Source: Borreliella garinii
GTDB taxonomy: Bacteria; Spirochaetota; Spirochaetia; JABEVK01
Length of the DNA: 45,521 nucleotides
NCBI GenBank assembly: GCA_020720765.1
Contig: DYOB01000010.1
Span: forward strand, 1-45,521
Direction of reading: 5' to 3'
Every line of letters begins with the position of its first letter. Within the stretch, counting starts at the first letter, position 1. Shown here one piece after another: positions 24,163 to 32,465 of this stretch. The notes beneath the pieces were generated by a model that was not told where the DNA came from, made no database searches, and was given only the letters and a program-made list of their open reading frames with translations. Made by a program: the position numbers and the translations under genes.

Positions 24163-26221
24163 CAGAACCTATCCTTTCAAGCGGGGTGTAAGCCGTGAGA
24201 AACTTACCTATAAAACCTGTGTCAAAACGTACTTGAACGACGGGGTCGGCTCCCGCTGTCCAGGAACGAATCACATAGCCGGTACCGTAATCCTCGTGGT
24301 AAACACGCTGACCGGATTTCCACCCGCCGGAGCCGAAACCCTCGCGAGGTGCTTCCGGGGCACCAATAAAAAGGACATTTTCCTCGGGGAGGTCGGACAG
24401 AAAAGAGCTGGCTTGCCGGTACTCGGTTTTTCCCCATAACATCCGGTAACGTGCGGATGTCAAAAGCAATTCCTGCCTGGCTCGAGTCATTCCCACATAA
24501 AAGAGACGCCTCTCTTCCTCCACTTCTTCAGGGTGTTCAGCGCGCGGAAAAAGCCCTTCTTCAAGGCCCGTGATCACAACTCTGTCAAATTCAAGGCCTT
24601 TTGCGTTATGGAGGGTAATCAGTAAGGTTTTCGCTGTCACGCCGTTATCCCGTTCTACAGCACCTTGGAGAGCAGCCTGCTCAAGGAAGGCCGTAACTCC
24701 CTCGCGGCCCGGAGGGAAGCCAGCGGTAGCACTGACTAATTCACCGATATTTTCAAGCCTGTCGGTCCCCTCTTTCTTATCGCGTTCCTGGAAAAATAAG
24801 CCTAGCCCAGAACTTTCAAGAATTAAACCGATAAGGTCACCCAGGGGAAGGGTTTCACCGGTTTCAGCAAGCGTATTGATTAAAATATCGAAGGCTAAAA
24901 TGCTTTTTTTTGCCATACCCTTCCACCCCGGGTGGTTGCCGAACTTTCCCGCTAAAACGCCTTCCTCAAGGAGCAACAGCGCATTTTTCAAGGCTTCAGG
25001 TCCCAGTCCCCTGGCCGGCTTGTTGAAAATCCGTTCCAGTGAAGCTCTATCTCGGGGATTGAACATCACTGCCAGATAGGCCAAAACGTCTTTAACCTCC
25101 TCCCTCTGGAAGAACCCCACCCCGCCGACTAGCCTGTAGGGTATATGGTAACGGTTAAGCGTCATTTCCAGCACGCGGCTCTGGGCGTTTGTACGGTAAA
25201 GCAGGGCTGTTTCCGCTCCAGGAGTTTTTTGAATATACTGAGCGGCAAATTCAGCCTCCTCGTCCTGATCCTGAAAAAATAAAACCCTTACAGGCTCCCC
25301 CGGGCCGGACTTGGTCCATAAGGTTTTCCCGAGCCTCCCGGAGTTTCTGGCAATCATGGCAGAGGCGGACGCAAGAATATTTCCTGTAGAGCGGTAATTC
25401 TCTTCGAGCTTGACTATGGATGTACCGGGGTATTCCGCTGTGAAATTCAGGATGTTTTGTATTTCAGCCCCCCTGAACTTATAAATGCTCTGGTCATCGT
25501 CACCCACCACCGTCAGCCATTCACCCTTGGGCGAGAGTGCTTTCAGAAGAAGAAACTGGGCAAGGTTGGTGTCTTGAAATTCATCAACCAAAAGACAAGT
25601 GAACCTTTGACGGATGCGGTTCGCTGCGGCTTGCTGACTGCGTAGGAAATTCAGGGTATTAAGAATCAGTCCCCCGAAATCAACCGCCCCGGACTGGGTC
25701 AAAAGTTTCTCATAACGCTGGTAGACTGCTGCTAAGCCCGGATAGAGTTCATCCACCTGGGGATCGTACGGGGAAAGCGCCCTGTCCTTACACGAAGAAA
25801 TTTTTCGCCCCAGGTCCTTGTATTCCGAGAGGCTTAATCCTGGATGGGCCGCCTTGATGATTTTCTGACTGTCTTCATCGTCATAAATGGTAAAACTCTC
25901 AGGAAGTCCTGCGGCTTGGGCATTTCTCCTTAAAAACCAAGAACAGAAGGAGTGAAAAGTACGAATCTGGCTTCTCTGGGCGCGCGGGTCCAAAAGTTGC
26001 GCCCTTTCCTTCATTTCAGCTGCGGCTTTATTGGTAAAGGTCACCGCCAGGATAGCCTCCGGCGCTGCAAGGTTGGTTTGGATAAGGTGGACTATGCGGC
26101 GGGTAATGACCCTCGTCTTTCCGCTTCCTGCGCCGGCAAGGATGAGGAGAGGAGAATTTCCGTGGGTCACTGCTTCAAGTTGGGGTGGATTCAGACCTGA
26201 GAGATGGTTGCTCCCGGACAT
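24155..26221 (-). CDS. UvrD/PcrA/Rep-family superfamily 1 DNA helicase
   Basis: 3'-5' DNA helicase for repair or replication-fork restart. Motifs: Q-motif LNPPQLEAV, Walker A AGAGSGKT (about residues 30-37), Ia TFTNKAAAEMKER, II VDEFQDTN, III VVGDDDQSIYKFRGA, IV LLYRTNAQSRVLE, V ITLHNAKGLEFDRV, and VI FYVGMTRARQEL. The C-terminal tail (GQRVYHEDYGTGYVI) is the Tudor-like element typical of PcrA/UvrD. 688 aa is a little short. It starts 8 nt after the RodZ-like gene. Sub-family (PcrA, UvrD or Rep) cannot be fixed without a tree. Confidence 0.92.
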   Translation of the reverse strand: MSGSNHLSGLNPPQLEAVTHGNSPLLILAGAGSGKTRVITRRIVHLIQTNLAAPEAILAVTFTNKAAAEMKERAQLLDPRAQRSQIRTFHSFCSWFLRRNAQAAGLPESFTIYDDEDSQKIIKAAHPGLSLSEYKDLGRKISSCKDRALSPYDPQVDELYPGLAAVYQRYEKLLTQSGAVDFGGLILNTLNFLRSQQAAANRIRQRFTCLLVDEFQDTNLAQFLLLKALSPKGEWLTVVGDDDQSIYKFRGAEIQNILNFTAEYPGTSIVKLEENYRSTGNILASASAMIARNSGRLGKTLWTKSGPGEPVRVLFFQDQDEEAEFAAQYIQKTPGAETALLYRTNAQSRVLEMTLNRYHIPYRLVGGVGFFQREEVKDVLAYLAVMFNPRDRASLERIFNKPARGLGPEALKNALLLLEEGVLAGKFGNHPGWKGMAKKSILAFDILINTLAETGETLPLGDLIGLILESSGLGLFFQERDKKEGTDRLENIGELVSATAGFPPGREGVTAFLEQAALQGAVERDNGVTAKTLLITLHNAKGLEFDRVVITGLEEGLFPRAEHPEEVEEERRLFYVGMTRARQELLLTSARYRMLWGKTEYRQASSFLSDLPEENVLFIGAPEAPREGFGSGGWKSGQRVYHEDYGTGYVIRSWTAGADPVVQVRFDTGFIGKFLTAYTPLERIGSDE

Positions 26222-26229
26222 AGGAAACC

Positions 26230-27345
26230 TTAATACAGCGGATCGAGACGAAGTTGAAAGGCGTTACCCGAGCGGACCCAACGCAGCAGACGGGCAGATA
26301 CCTGGCCTGCCTCGCCCATTTCAAGCTCCTTCCCGCCAACCCTGACAACAAAGGCGCCAGCATTGCTACCGGCAAGGACAACCTGTTTTGAAGCGTCGAT
26401 TCTGACGGATTCGCCTTTATCCCAGAACCCTTCCTCGCGCGGCTTATCGTCCGCCTGGTAGCGGAATAAGGAATTACCCCTGAACACAACTTCTACCTGA
26501 AACGGTGCTGTGGCTGGGGCATCCTGGATGACCTGGCTCTGGCGCTGTCTTTCAGGCCTGATACTCGCAGGCGCGGTAAGTGCTACAAGGGCTTCTTCAC
26601 CCAGAACGACTTCATTCGCCACAGGGATAATATTCACGGTAGCCAGTTTTTGTACGATAAGACTAACACCTTTCTTTTCATCGGATTCGTCAATGTCCAA
26701 AAGGGCGAACCTCAGATCTGTCGTAGAATTCCCGTCGAGATCGAGGAAACTCTCCTGCCCCAACCTGAGATGGGTTTCTCCGGATCCGCCGGTGATAACA
26801 AGAGAGTCATCGATGGACTTTACGGTAAATTTGGAGATCAGGCCGTCACCGCGGACTTCGATGGTATCTTCAAGGAAGAATCTGCGCTCGAGTTCGTTCT
26901 GGTCCTCTTCTAAAACAACAACCTCTGGTACTCTGGTGTTTTGAACGTTTGAGGTGACCCAAGAACCGAGGCCCCCGAACCAGCCGCCTACATCCTGAGA
27001 TCTCCAGATTAGGAGAATAATGATGAGCAAAGCAGCTCCGCCGAGTGCTAAGAGTCTAATAGGCAATGGTTTATTTTGATTGAGAAGGGCTTCCATCGGC
27101 GCAGGCTGTTCTTGAATTTTCAAATGCCTGTAGGCTCCCATAAGTTCTTCGGAATTCAGATCCAGGTATTCGCAGTAGGTTCTCAGGAACCCGACAAGGT
27201 AGGGCTCGCCGGGAAAGGCCGAATAGTCGTCAGCTTCAAGAGCTACGATATAAGAGCGGGAAATATTGGTTTCCCTGGCGACAGTGTCGAGGGACATTCC
27301 AGATTTTTCCCGCGCTGTGAAGAGAATCCGGCCGATTGATTCCAT
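26230..27345 (-). CDS. RodZ-like membrane-anchored HTH protein
   Basis: 371 aa. Residues 1-85 form an HTH_25 domain (IGRILFTAREKSGMSLDTVARETNISRSYIVALEADDYSAFPGEPYLVGFLRTYCEYL), the cytoplasmic part of RodZ that binds MreB. A membrane span follows at about 96-113 (LLALGGAALLIIILLIW), then a periplasmic beta-rich region with a C-terminal DUF4115-like part (…GFWDKGESVRIDASKQVVLAGSNAGAFVVRVGG). This is the RodZ architecture, with a longer periplasmic region than usual. It shares one base with the LolA-like stop (TAATG), so both are coupled. A cell-shape role is inferred. Confidence 0.75.
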   Translation of the reverse strand: MESIGRILFTAREKSGMSLDTVARETNISRSYIVALEADDYSAFPGEPYLVGFLRTYCEYLDLNSEELMGAYRHLKIQEQPAPMEALLNQNKPLPIRLLALGGAALLIIILLIWRSQDVGGWFGGLGSWVTSNVQNTRVPEVVVLEEDQNELERRFFLEDTIEVRGDGLISKFTVKSIDDSLVITGGSGETHLRLGQESFLDLDGNSTTDLRFALLDIDESDEKKGVSLIVQKLATVNIIPVANEVVLGEEALVALTAPASIRPERQRQSQVIQDAPATAPFQVEVVFRGNSLFRYQADDKPREEGFWDKGESVRIDASKQVVLAGSNAGAFVVRVGGKELEMGEAGQVSARLLRWVRSGNAFQLRLDPLY

Positions 27346-28010
27346 TATGCGTCTGGCTCAAAGAGATAGTTGTGAATCCGGTTGGCATTTGGAGGGCTTT
27401 CGTACTGAAACCTGCCATCACCGACACCGGTGTTGACCTCGATATCCGTAAGGTCGAGTTGAACCGTTTTATAGTTTACCGTGACCCCAGTTATCCGTCG
27501 AATCAGACCGTTTTCGGCAATAGCCAGGTCGATTTGACGAAAAGCTTCGTCGGCGCTTTTCCACGTCAATCTCAGCTTCCTCACAAGTTCGGACGATCCC
27601 TGTTGAAGCGGCTGGGGAGTTGGACTGCTTGCGAAGGAAATGGAAAAGTTGTTTCGGAGAATATTTAAACCCTGGCGGCTTGCCATATTTGCAACGTTAC
27701 CCGAACCGACATCCTGGGTGAAAGCGACAGCGTAGGCTGGAACGTAGACCGTGAGTGTACGCCCGTCGGAGACAATGACCTGGCCGCGCGGGTCAAAAAA
27801 ATCTATGCGCACGCGGTTTGGGTTTTTATAGACGAGATTTCCCATCTGCACAACATTTCCCTGGGTAATAACGACGCGTGCGGTGTAATCCCCGATAGTT
27901 GCATAGCGGTCACTTACTTCGTTAAACAGTGCACTGGCCGTTTTAATATCTTGAGAAAACGCCTGAACAAGCGATATGGCGAACAAGAAGAAAAAATGGA
28001 ATCTTTTCAT
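27345..28010 (-). CDS. LolA-like periplasmic lipoprotein carrier
   Basis: 221 aa with a signal peptide (MKRFHFFFLFAISLVQAFSQ). The mature part has the LolA/LolB-type half-barrel pattern: YTARVVITQGNVVQMGNLVYKNPNRVRIDFFDPRGQVIVSDGRTLTVYVP, then a C-terminal strand series (LIRRITGVTVNYKTVQLDLTDIEVN). LolA shuttles lipoproteins from the inner to the outer membrane. The track start (28028) is replaced by the ATG at 28010, after AGGA. It lies between the TPR/zinc-ribbon gene and the RodZ-like gene. Other LolA-fold proteins exist, so the substrate is inferred. Confidence 0.8.
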   Translation of the reverse strand: MKRFHFFFLFAISLVQAFSQDIKTASALFNEVSDRYATIGDYTARVVITQGNVVQMGNLVYKNPNRVRIDFFDPRGQVIVSDGRTLTVYVPAYAVAFTQDVGSGNVANMASRQGLNILRNNFSISFASSPTPQPLQQGSSELVRKLRLTWKSADEAFRQIDLAIAENGLIRRITGVTVNYKTVQLDLTDIEVNTGVGDGRFQYESPPNANRIHNYLFEPDA

Positions 28011-28041
28011 TGGTTTGATCCTAAGCAAATAAGCGAGTTTG

Positions 28042-30468
28042 TCAAGAAGAAGCCCCCTCTCCAGCCTCGAGAAATCGCTTGAGAAGGTAGACGAGGGTCT
28101 TGTCGAGAACGAGGGGTTCTCCGCTTTCGGGACAAATAAACCGCCCTTCCAAAAGGTGAATCTGGGCGCAATTGACGCAATAGACCTTCCCTGTCACTGG
28201 ACTTTTTCCCGCCGGAGCCTTTCCCGGAGGCTCGCCTACCAGCCTTAGGGTTCCGGGATCGGGAAAGTTTTTGGGAATAAACCAATGCTGGGAACAGGAA
28301 GCGCACTGAAGACGGTCGTGGGTTGCGCGCAGAATTTGTTCTTCAAGTCCTGTCCAATCGGCTTCGGTGTTGGCTATTTTCGCCTTTTCCAAGACCTGGG
28401 ACGCTTTATCAAACCTGGCCCTCTGCAGATAGTGCCGAACAAGGCTTCTAAGGGCTCCCTCATGGCCGGGTTGGATGCCTTGGATAAGGTTGATAGCGAG
28501 TTCACCGCGTGGCCAGTCTCCAAGGGACCAGGACAATTCTGCCATATCCAGAAGGTATTCGGTGTTTTGAGGGTGAAATTCGAGAAGTTTACTGAGGATA
28601 TTATCAAGTTTGCCCAGGTGGCCCGATTCCCACAGTGGACGTCTGATGTTTGCAAGGGCATCTTCCATATCGGGTTCGAGCTCGAGGGCTTTCTCGTAGC
28701 ATGTTTGGGCTGTTTTCCAGTCTGCCCCTTCTGTGTAGAAGTTTCCTATCATATTCCAAGACGCCGCCGTGTTGACGGGAGAGAGAAGGCTAAGCGCTTC
28801 ATCCTGCCTGCCCTGTCTATTCAGCTCCCAGGCGAGGTTGAGAAGGGGCTCCTCCAGTTCGGGGTCTAAACCCATGGCTTTCAGGAATGCAGCCTCCCTG
28901 TCGGATCCGGTTTCAAGAGTCAGTCCTAGCAAGTTCCACGCCCAAGCCGAATTGGGGTCGATCCGACATGACTCCCTGGCTTCCGCTGCAGCTCCTTCCT
29001 TCCCAAGACCGAAAAGCATCTCGGCGTAACGAAACCGAAAAAGTCCGTACTGCGGCTCTTTTTCAACCGCCCGGGAAAAAAACTCGAGAGCTGCTTCGCG
29101 GTCTCCCTTGTCCCTAAGTATCATGGCTTCCAAGTAATCAAGGGCTGCGTCGTTGTCACCCAATTTGCGGCCCTTTCTGATCAATTCCAGAGCCTTATCA
29201 AAATCCCCTTCTTTATAAGCAATTTTCCCCTCCAGACTCAGGGACAAACCGTTTTCCGGGGCAAGGATTTTCATCCTACCTAAAACATTGTCGAGGTCAT
29301 TCCAGGATTCCTGGCGGAAAAAAAGTTCAGCCGCACGAGGATAGAAACGCATAGCCAGGGTTGGATCACCGGCCTTTTCCCAGGAAAGAGCGGTATAATA
29401 GGGTGCGAGCGGGAGATCGGGTTCGTTTTCAAACCACCGCGCATACGCCTCAGCGGCCTTTTCGTAATTCGCCAACTGGAATTCAGAGTGCCCGAGGTAC
29501 ATCCAAAAAAGGCCATCTTGTGGATATCCGGCTGAAAGCGGCAGAATATAATCCCGCAGATCGAGGAATCTTGATTGAAGGTAGAGGATGGATGCTTTCT
29601 GTTTTAAAGCTAGAAACCAGGGTTCGGTTTCAAGAAGATTTTCGACCGCACCCAAGGCTTCCTCGTACAGTCCTTCCTCCATCCAACATTGCGAGAGAAG
29701 CAGTGTAGCCTCCCTTGTCATCTCACCCTTGGCACGGAGCTTGGATAACTGGTAAGCAGCCTCACGACGGAAGCCGCCTGATGCCAGGACTTCCGCAAGA
29801 GCCATCCTTTGGGAAGAAGGAATGGAGACGTCGACGCTCCAGTGTGAATGTTCCTTCTCAACCTGGATCTCCCGTGACTCGATTTCGCAAATATGAAGTT
29901 TGATGGAAAACTCATCAGCGTTAAAGTTTTGGCATGCCAGTCCGATGTGTCCCTTCTCCAACATTTCATCCGAAGCCTCGCCTGCCCAAATGCCGTTGAT
30001 GGAAAAAACGAAACTCGCGCCCCTGGCGATAATTTGAAGATCAAATTCCTTTTCCATTTTTGACGGGGCTGGTGTCCAGGGTATTACCGGGTGGGGTGAA
30101 CCGTTAAAGACGACATCAAAACGGAATTGACCCTGATTTGAAACGAGAAAATAGTAGAAGGAGGAGTCGTCCATATGGCGAAAAACAAAGCCCGCAGCAC
30201 CATAGCCTTCAGTTAGGAATTGGATACGGGCCTTTAAGGAAAAATCCTGATAACGCCCGAAAGGGTTCATAGACCAGGCAAAAAGCCGGGGGCGGGATAA
30301 CCAGAGTTCCGGTCCTGAGGAATCCGTGGTAAGTTCGAAATCTTGGGTGAATTCCTCTGTCCAACGCCACTGGGGGTGGTGTTTATCAGCACGCCATAAT
30401 TCCAACGGTTCAGAATCAGGGTCGAGCTGTGCTACTTTTTTTCGGAAAAACCAGTTAAAAATTCCCAT
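28042..30468 (-). CDS. Large TPR protein with N-terminal lectin-like fold and C-terminal zinc ribbon
   Basis: 808 aa, no signal peptide, predicted cytoplasmic. Residues about 15-200 show a beta-rich segment (YQDFSLKARIQFLTEGYGAAGFVFRHMDDSSFYYFLVSNQGQFRFDVV) like concanavalin/LamG-type or DUF1080-like domains. Residues about 230-715 are TPR-like repeats (for example LFWMYLGHSEFQLANYEKAAEAYARWFENEP). The C-terminus holds CASC and CVNC pairs, a likely zinc ribbon. The start is ATG 30466-30468 (MGIFNWFFRKK); TATACT ends 6 nt before it, predicting a leaderless mRNA and ruling out the track start at 30507. First gene of the operon with LolA-like, RodZ-like and helicase genes. Function unknown, probably scaffolding. 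Confidence 0.8.
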   Translation of the reverse strand: MGIFNWFFRKKVAQLDPDSEPLELWRADKHHPQWRWTEEFTQDFELTTDSSGPELWLSRPRLFAWSMNPFGRYQDFSLKARIQFLTEGYGAAGFVFRHMDDSSFYYFLVSNQGQFRFDVVFNGSPHPVIPWTPAPSKMEKEFDLQIIARGASFVFSINGIWAGEASDEMLEKGHIGLACQNFNADEFSIKLHICEIESREIQVEKEHSHWSVDVSIPSSQRMALAEVLASGGFRREAAYQLSKLRAKGEMTREATLLLSQCWMEEGLYEEALGAVENLLETEPWFLALKQKASILYLQSRFLDLRDYILPLSAGYPQDGLFWMYLGHSEFQLANYEKAAEAYARWFENEPDLPLAPYYTALSWEKAGDPTLAMRFYPRAAELFFRQESWNDLDNVLGRMKILAPENGLSLSLEGKIAYKEGDFDKALELIRKGRKLGDNDAALDYLEAMILRDKGDREAALEFFSRAVEKEPQYGLFRFRYAEMLFGLGKEGAAAEARESCRIDPNSAWAWNLLGLTLETGSDREAAFLKAMGLDPELEEPLLNLAWELNRQGRQDEALSLLSPVNTAASWNMIGNFYTEGADWKTAQTCYEKALELEPDMEDALANIRRPLWESGHLGKLDNILSKLLEFHPQNTEYLLDMAELSWSLGDWPRGELAINLIQGIQPGHEGALRSLVRHYLQRARFDKASQVLEKAKIANTEADWTGLEEQILRATHDRLQCASCSQHWFIPKNFPDPGTLRLVGEPPGKAPAGKSPVTGKVYCVNCAQIHLLEGRFICPESGEPLVLDKTLVYLLKRFLEAGEGASS

Positions 30469-30474
30469 AGCCCC

Positions 30475-30480
30475 AGTATA
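30475..30480 (-). promoter_or_regulatory. Predicted -10 box of the TPR/LolA/RodZ/helicase operon
   Basis: Minus strand TATACT ends 6 nt before the ATG at 30468. The -35 region (TGGAAT at 17 nt) is poor, so the promoter may need an activator or a different sigma contact. Confidence 0.45.
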
Positions 30481-30534
30481 GCCTAGCCCCTTCACGTATT
30501 CCACCACTTCGGGTACATTGAAAGAGGAGGCACC

Positions 30535-31227
30535 GTGAGCACAGAAACAGTTATTATCAGCCTGGGGGGATCCCTGATCAGCCCCGAATTTCCCGATACC
30601 GCCTACCTGGCCGGACTTCGGTCAACCTTGAAAAATTGGTACGCCGCCCATCCTTTACGCAGGGTCATCCTTATCACAGGTGGCGGCGGTCCGGCACGCA
30701 GGTATCAAAACGCTGCGAGGGATATTTTTCCTGAACTCGACGACGACAGCGCAGACTGGATTGGAATCCGGGCCACCCGGCTCAACGGGGAACTTGTCAA
30801 GGCTATTTTCGGTTCGGATTGCGGGGATCCTGTTGTATGCGACCCGACCGCTAACGGGGATTTCACTGCACGTGTATTGGTGGCTTCGGGTTGGAAACCC
30901 GGTTTTTCGACAGATTTTGACGCAGTACTGATGGCGGACCGTTACGGGGCAAAAAAATTGATCAACCTTTCGAATGTCACCCAGGTTCACACCGCTGATC
31001 CCAAGCATAACCCCGACGCCAAACCTTTAGATTCCATTAGCTGGGGGGAATTTCAGCTTCTCGTGGGTACGAGCTGGACCCCTGGAGCGAACCTTCCCTT
31101 CGACCCGATAGCAACCGCAAGAGCAAGGGAACTGGGTCTGGAGGTTATAGTCGCCGGCTCGGATTTATCCAACCTCACCGCTATCCTTCTCGGAGACCCC
31201 TTCCTGGGCACAAAGATCCATCCATAA
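30535..31227 (+). CDS. pyrH: UMP kinase, archaeal-type branch
   Basis: Phosphorylates UMP to UDP in pyrimidine nucleotide synthesis. Amino-acid-kinase fold: SLGGSLI at the N-terminus, ITGGGGPARRYQ, DWIGIRATRLNGELV, LINLSNVTQVHTADP and WTPGANLPFDPIA. This pattern and the 230-aa length match the archaeal-type UMP kinase rather than the usual bacterial PyrH next to tsf/frr. The start is a GTG with GAGGAGG at 6 nt. It stands alone on the plus strand between two minus-strand operons and converges on rpsU, sharing the terminator at 31226-31261. Confidence 0.88.
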   Translation: MSTETVIISLGGSLISPEFPDTAYLAGLRSTLKNWYAAHPLRRVILITGGGGPARRYQNAARDIFPELDDDSADWIGIRATRLNGELVKAIFGSDCGDPVVCDPTANGDFTARVLVASGWKPGFSTDFDAVLMADRYGAKKLINLSNVTQVHTADPKHNPDAKPLDSISWGEFQLLVGTSWTPGANLPFDPIATARARELGLEVIVAGSDLSNLTAILLGDPFLGTKIHP

Positions 31228-31261
31228 AAAAAGCGCCATCAACACCAAGGTGTTATGACGC
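31226..31261 (-). terminator. Intrinsic terminator of rpsU (possibly bidirectional)
   Basis: Hairpin at 31233-31261: AACACC pairs with GGTGTT, extended by GCG-CAT pairing with one mismatch and one bulge. On the minus strand it is followed by seven T, fitting rpsU. On the plus strand the tail is only TTATTT, so it would serve pyrH weakly. Confidence 0.75.
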
Positions 31262-31283
31262 TTATTTGGGTTTGATTAAGGTA

Positions 31284-31493
31284 TTAACCGCGGTAAGTTG
31301 TTTGAACCTTGCGGAGTTTTTTCATCTGCTTGCGTTCCATGGCTTTTTCTTTTCGGTTCCGAATAGCGGAGGGTTTCTCGAAATATTCACGCTTCTTCCA
31401 TTCCCGAATAATCCCTTCTTTTTCAACAAGACGTTTAAAGCGTTTTATGGCTTTTTCCAACATCTCGGTATCATCAATCTGTATGACAGCTAT
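31284..31493 (-). CDS. rpsU: 30S ribosomal protein S21, probable AUA start codon
   Basis: S21 takes part in initiation on the small subunit. Hallmarks: [33 protein letters not shown] and the basic tail. The track uses a GTG at 31502, but that GTG lies inside a near-perfect Shine-Dalgarno (AAGGGGGTGA, compare AAGGAGGTGA). The codon at the right distance (8 nt after the G-run) is ATA at 31493, and starting there gives [16 protein letters not shown], the normal S21 N-terminus, 69 aa. AUA initiation is very rare, so this needs protein-level evidence. A promoter (31527-31555) precedes it and a terminator follows, so it is probably a separate transcript. Confidence 0.9.
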   Translation of the reverse strand: MAVIQIDDTEMLEKAIKRFKRLVEKEGIIREWKKREYFEKPSAIRNRKEKAMERKQMKKLRKVQTTYRG

Positions 31494-31526
31494 AGTAATC
31501 ACCCCCTTTTGGTCAAAAACTGGTTT

Positions 31527-31555
31527 ATGCTAGCTTTTCTACTCGGGTATGTCAA
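31527..31555 (-). promoter_or_regulatory. Predicted rpsU promoter
   Basis: Minus strand: perfect -35 TTGACA (31555-31550), 17-nt spacer, -10 TAGCAT (31532-31527). It would give a leader of about 27 nt with the strong Shine-Dalgarno. It lies inside the 3' end of the M23 peptidase gene. Confidence 0.65.
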
Positions 31556-32465
31556 GGAGGGGTTTTTCTAAAAGGAGCCTCGGAGAAATAGGAATTCCAT
31601 GAATCCTCACTTCCCAATGCAGGTGCGGACCTGTACTGAGACCGGTCGTCCCCAAGGTACCGAGGGTATCTCCCGCTTTTAAAACTTGACCCGTTTGAAC
31701 GGAAAGGGATTGCATGTGGTAATAAATGGAAATGACGCCGGGAAGGTGTTCGATCATGACCGTATTGCCGGAAACCACGCGTTCCTTGGCTAAAAGTACG
31801 GTCCCCGATGCGGGTGCGTACAGCGCTGTTCCCTCAGGAGCCGCCAAATCCATACCCCAATGAAAGGAAATTGACGACCTGCCAGTCGAATACTGGTAGG
31901 TTCTGCGGACACCAAAAGGCGAGCTAAGGCGGAATTCGTCCCTAACGGGGAGCAGAAAAAGAGGAAAATTCTCCGTGGAGAACGCTTCATACCTGTTAAT
32001 GACTCTCCAAAACTCAGCAGCATCGGTTTCCTTTCGGGGGTCGGGTCTGGTGACGAGGTTTGTGAGGGTGCGGTCGAGCCTGAGGTTGGCCTGGGGGTAG
32101 TCGATGTCTTCAAGGGTGAATTCTTTTTCTGTGGTCCATCCGGTTTTGAGGTTCGATATTTCCACAGTGTAAATTCCGGGGAGCCACTCGATATACATCC
32201 CCATCACAAGGGCCTGGATTGGGAGGCCAAAACTTCCCGTTAAGAGAAAAGTGTCTTTCTTTAAAAGTTCTTTTCGGGCGGAATCCAGAAGGCGAACTTG
32301 GAAACGGGCGTCGAATCCTTCCTGGGCTGCGTAATCCCTGATGATGACCGAACACCACTCGCCCTGCCCGACCGTAGGGCTGATATCGATACGGACCCTT
32401 TCCGGCAGAGCCTGGAGTCCAAACATTTGTAGCAAAAATACTAATATTCCGATTTTAAACCGCAT
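31539..32465 (-). CDS. M23 family metallopeptidase (LytM-type peptidoglycan endopeptidase), exported
   Basis: 308 aa with a signal peptide (MRFKIGILVFLLQMFGLQA). The C-terminal M23 domain has the zinc ligands in SFHWGMDLA (HxxxD, about residue 203) and GPHLHWEV (HxH, about 278), so the catalytic site is intact. The first 150 mature residues are a beta-rich domain without LysM repeats. Expected to cut peptide cross-links of peptidoglycan in the periplasm or to activate amidases. Its ATG lies inside the end of recJ (11-nt overlap) with AGGAT upstream, so it is coupled to the recombination operon. Confidence 0.9.
   Translation of the reverse strand: MRFKIGILVFLLQMFGLQALPERVRIDISPTVGQGEWCSVIIRDYAAQEGFDARFQVRLLDSARKELLKKDTFLLTGSFGLPIQALVMGMYIEWLPGIYTVEISNLKTGWTTEKEFTLEDIDYPQANLRLDRTLTNLVTRPDPRKETDAAEFWRVINRYEAFSTENFPLFLLPVRDEFRLSSPFGVRRTYQYSTGRSSISFHWGMDLAAPEGTALYAPASGTVLLAKERVVSGNTVMIEHLPGVISIYYHMQSLSVQTGQVLKAGDTLGTLGTTGLSTGPHLHWEVRIHGIPISPRLLLEKPLLDIPE

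Noticed and set aside
30469-30507. Longer start of the TPR/zinc-ribbon protein
   Set aside because: The added codons run through the predicted -10 box, and MGIFNWFFRKK is a natural N-terminus.
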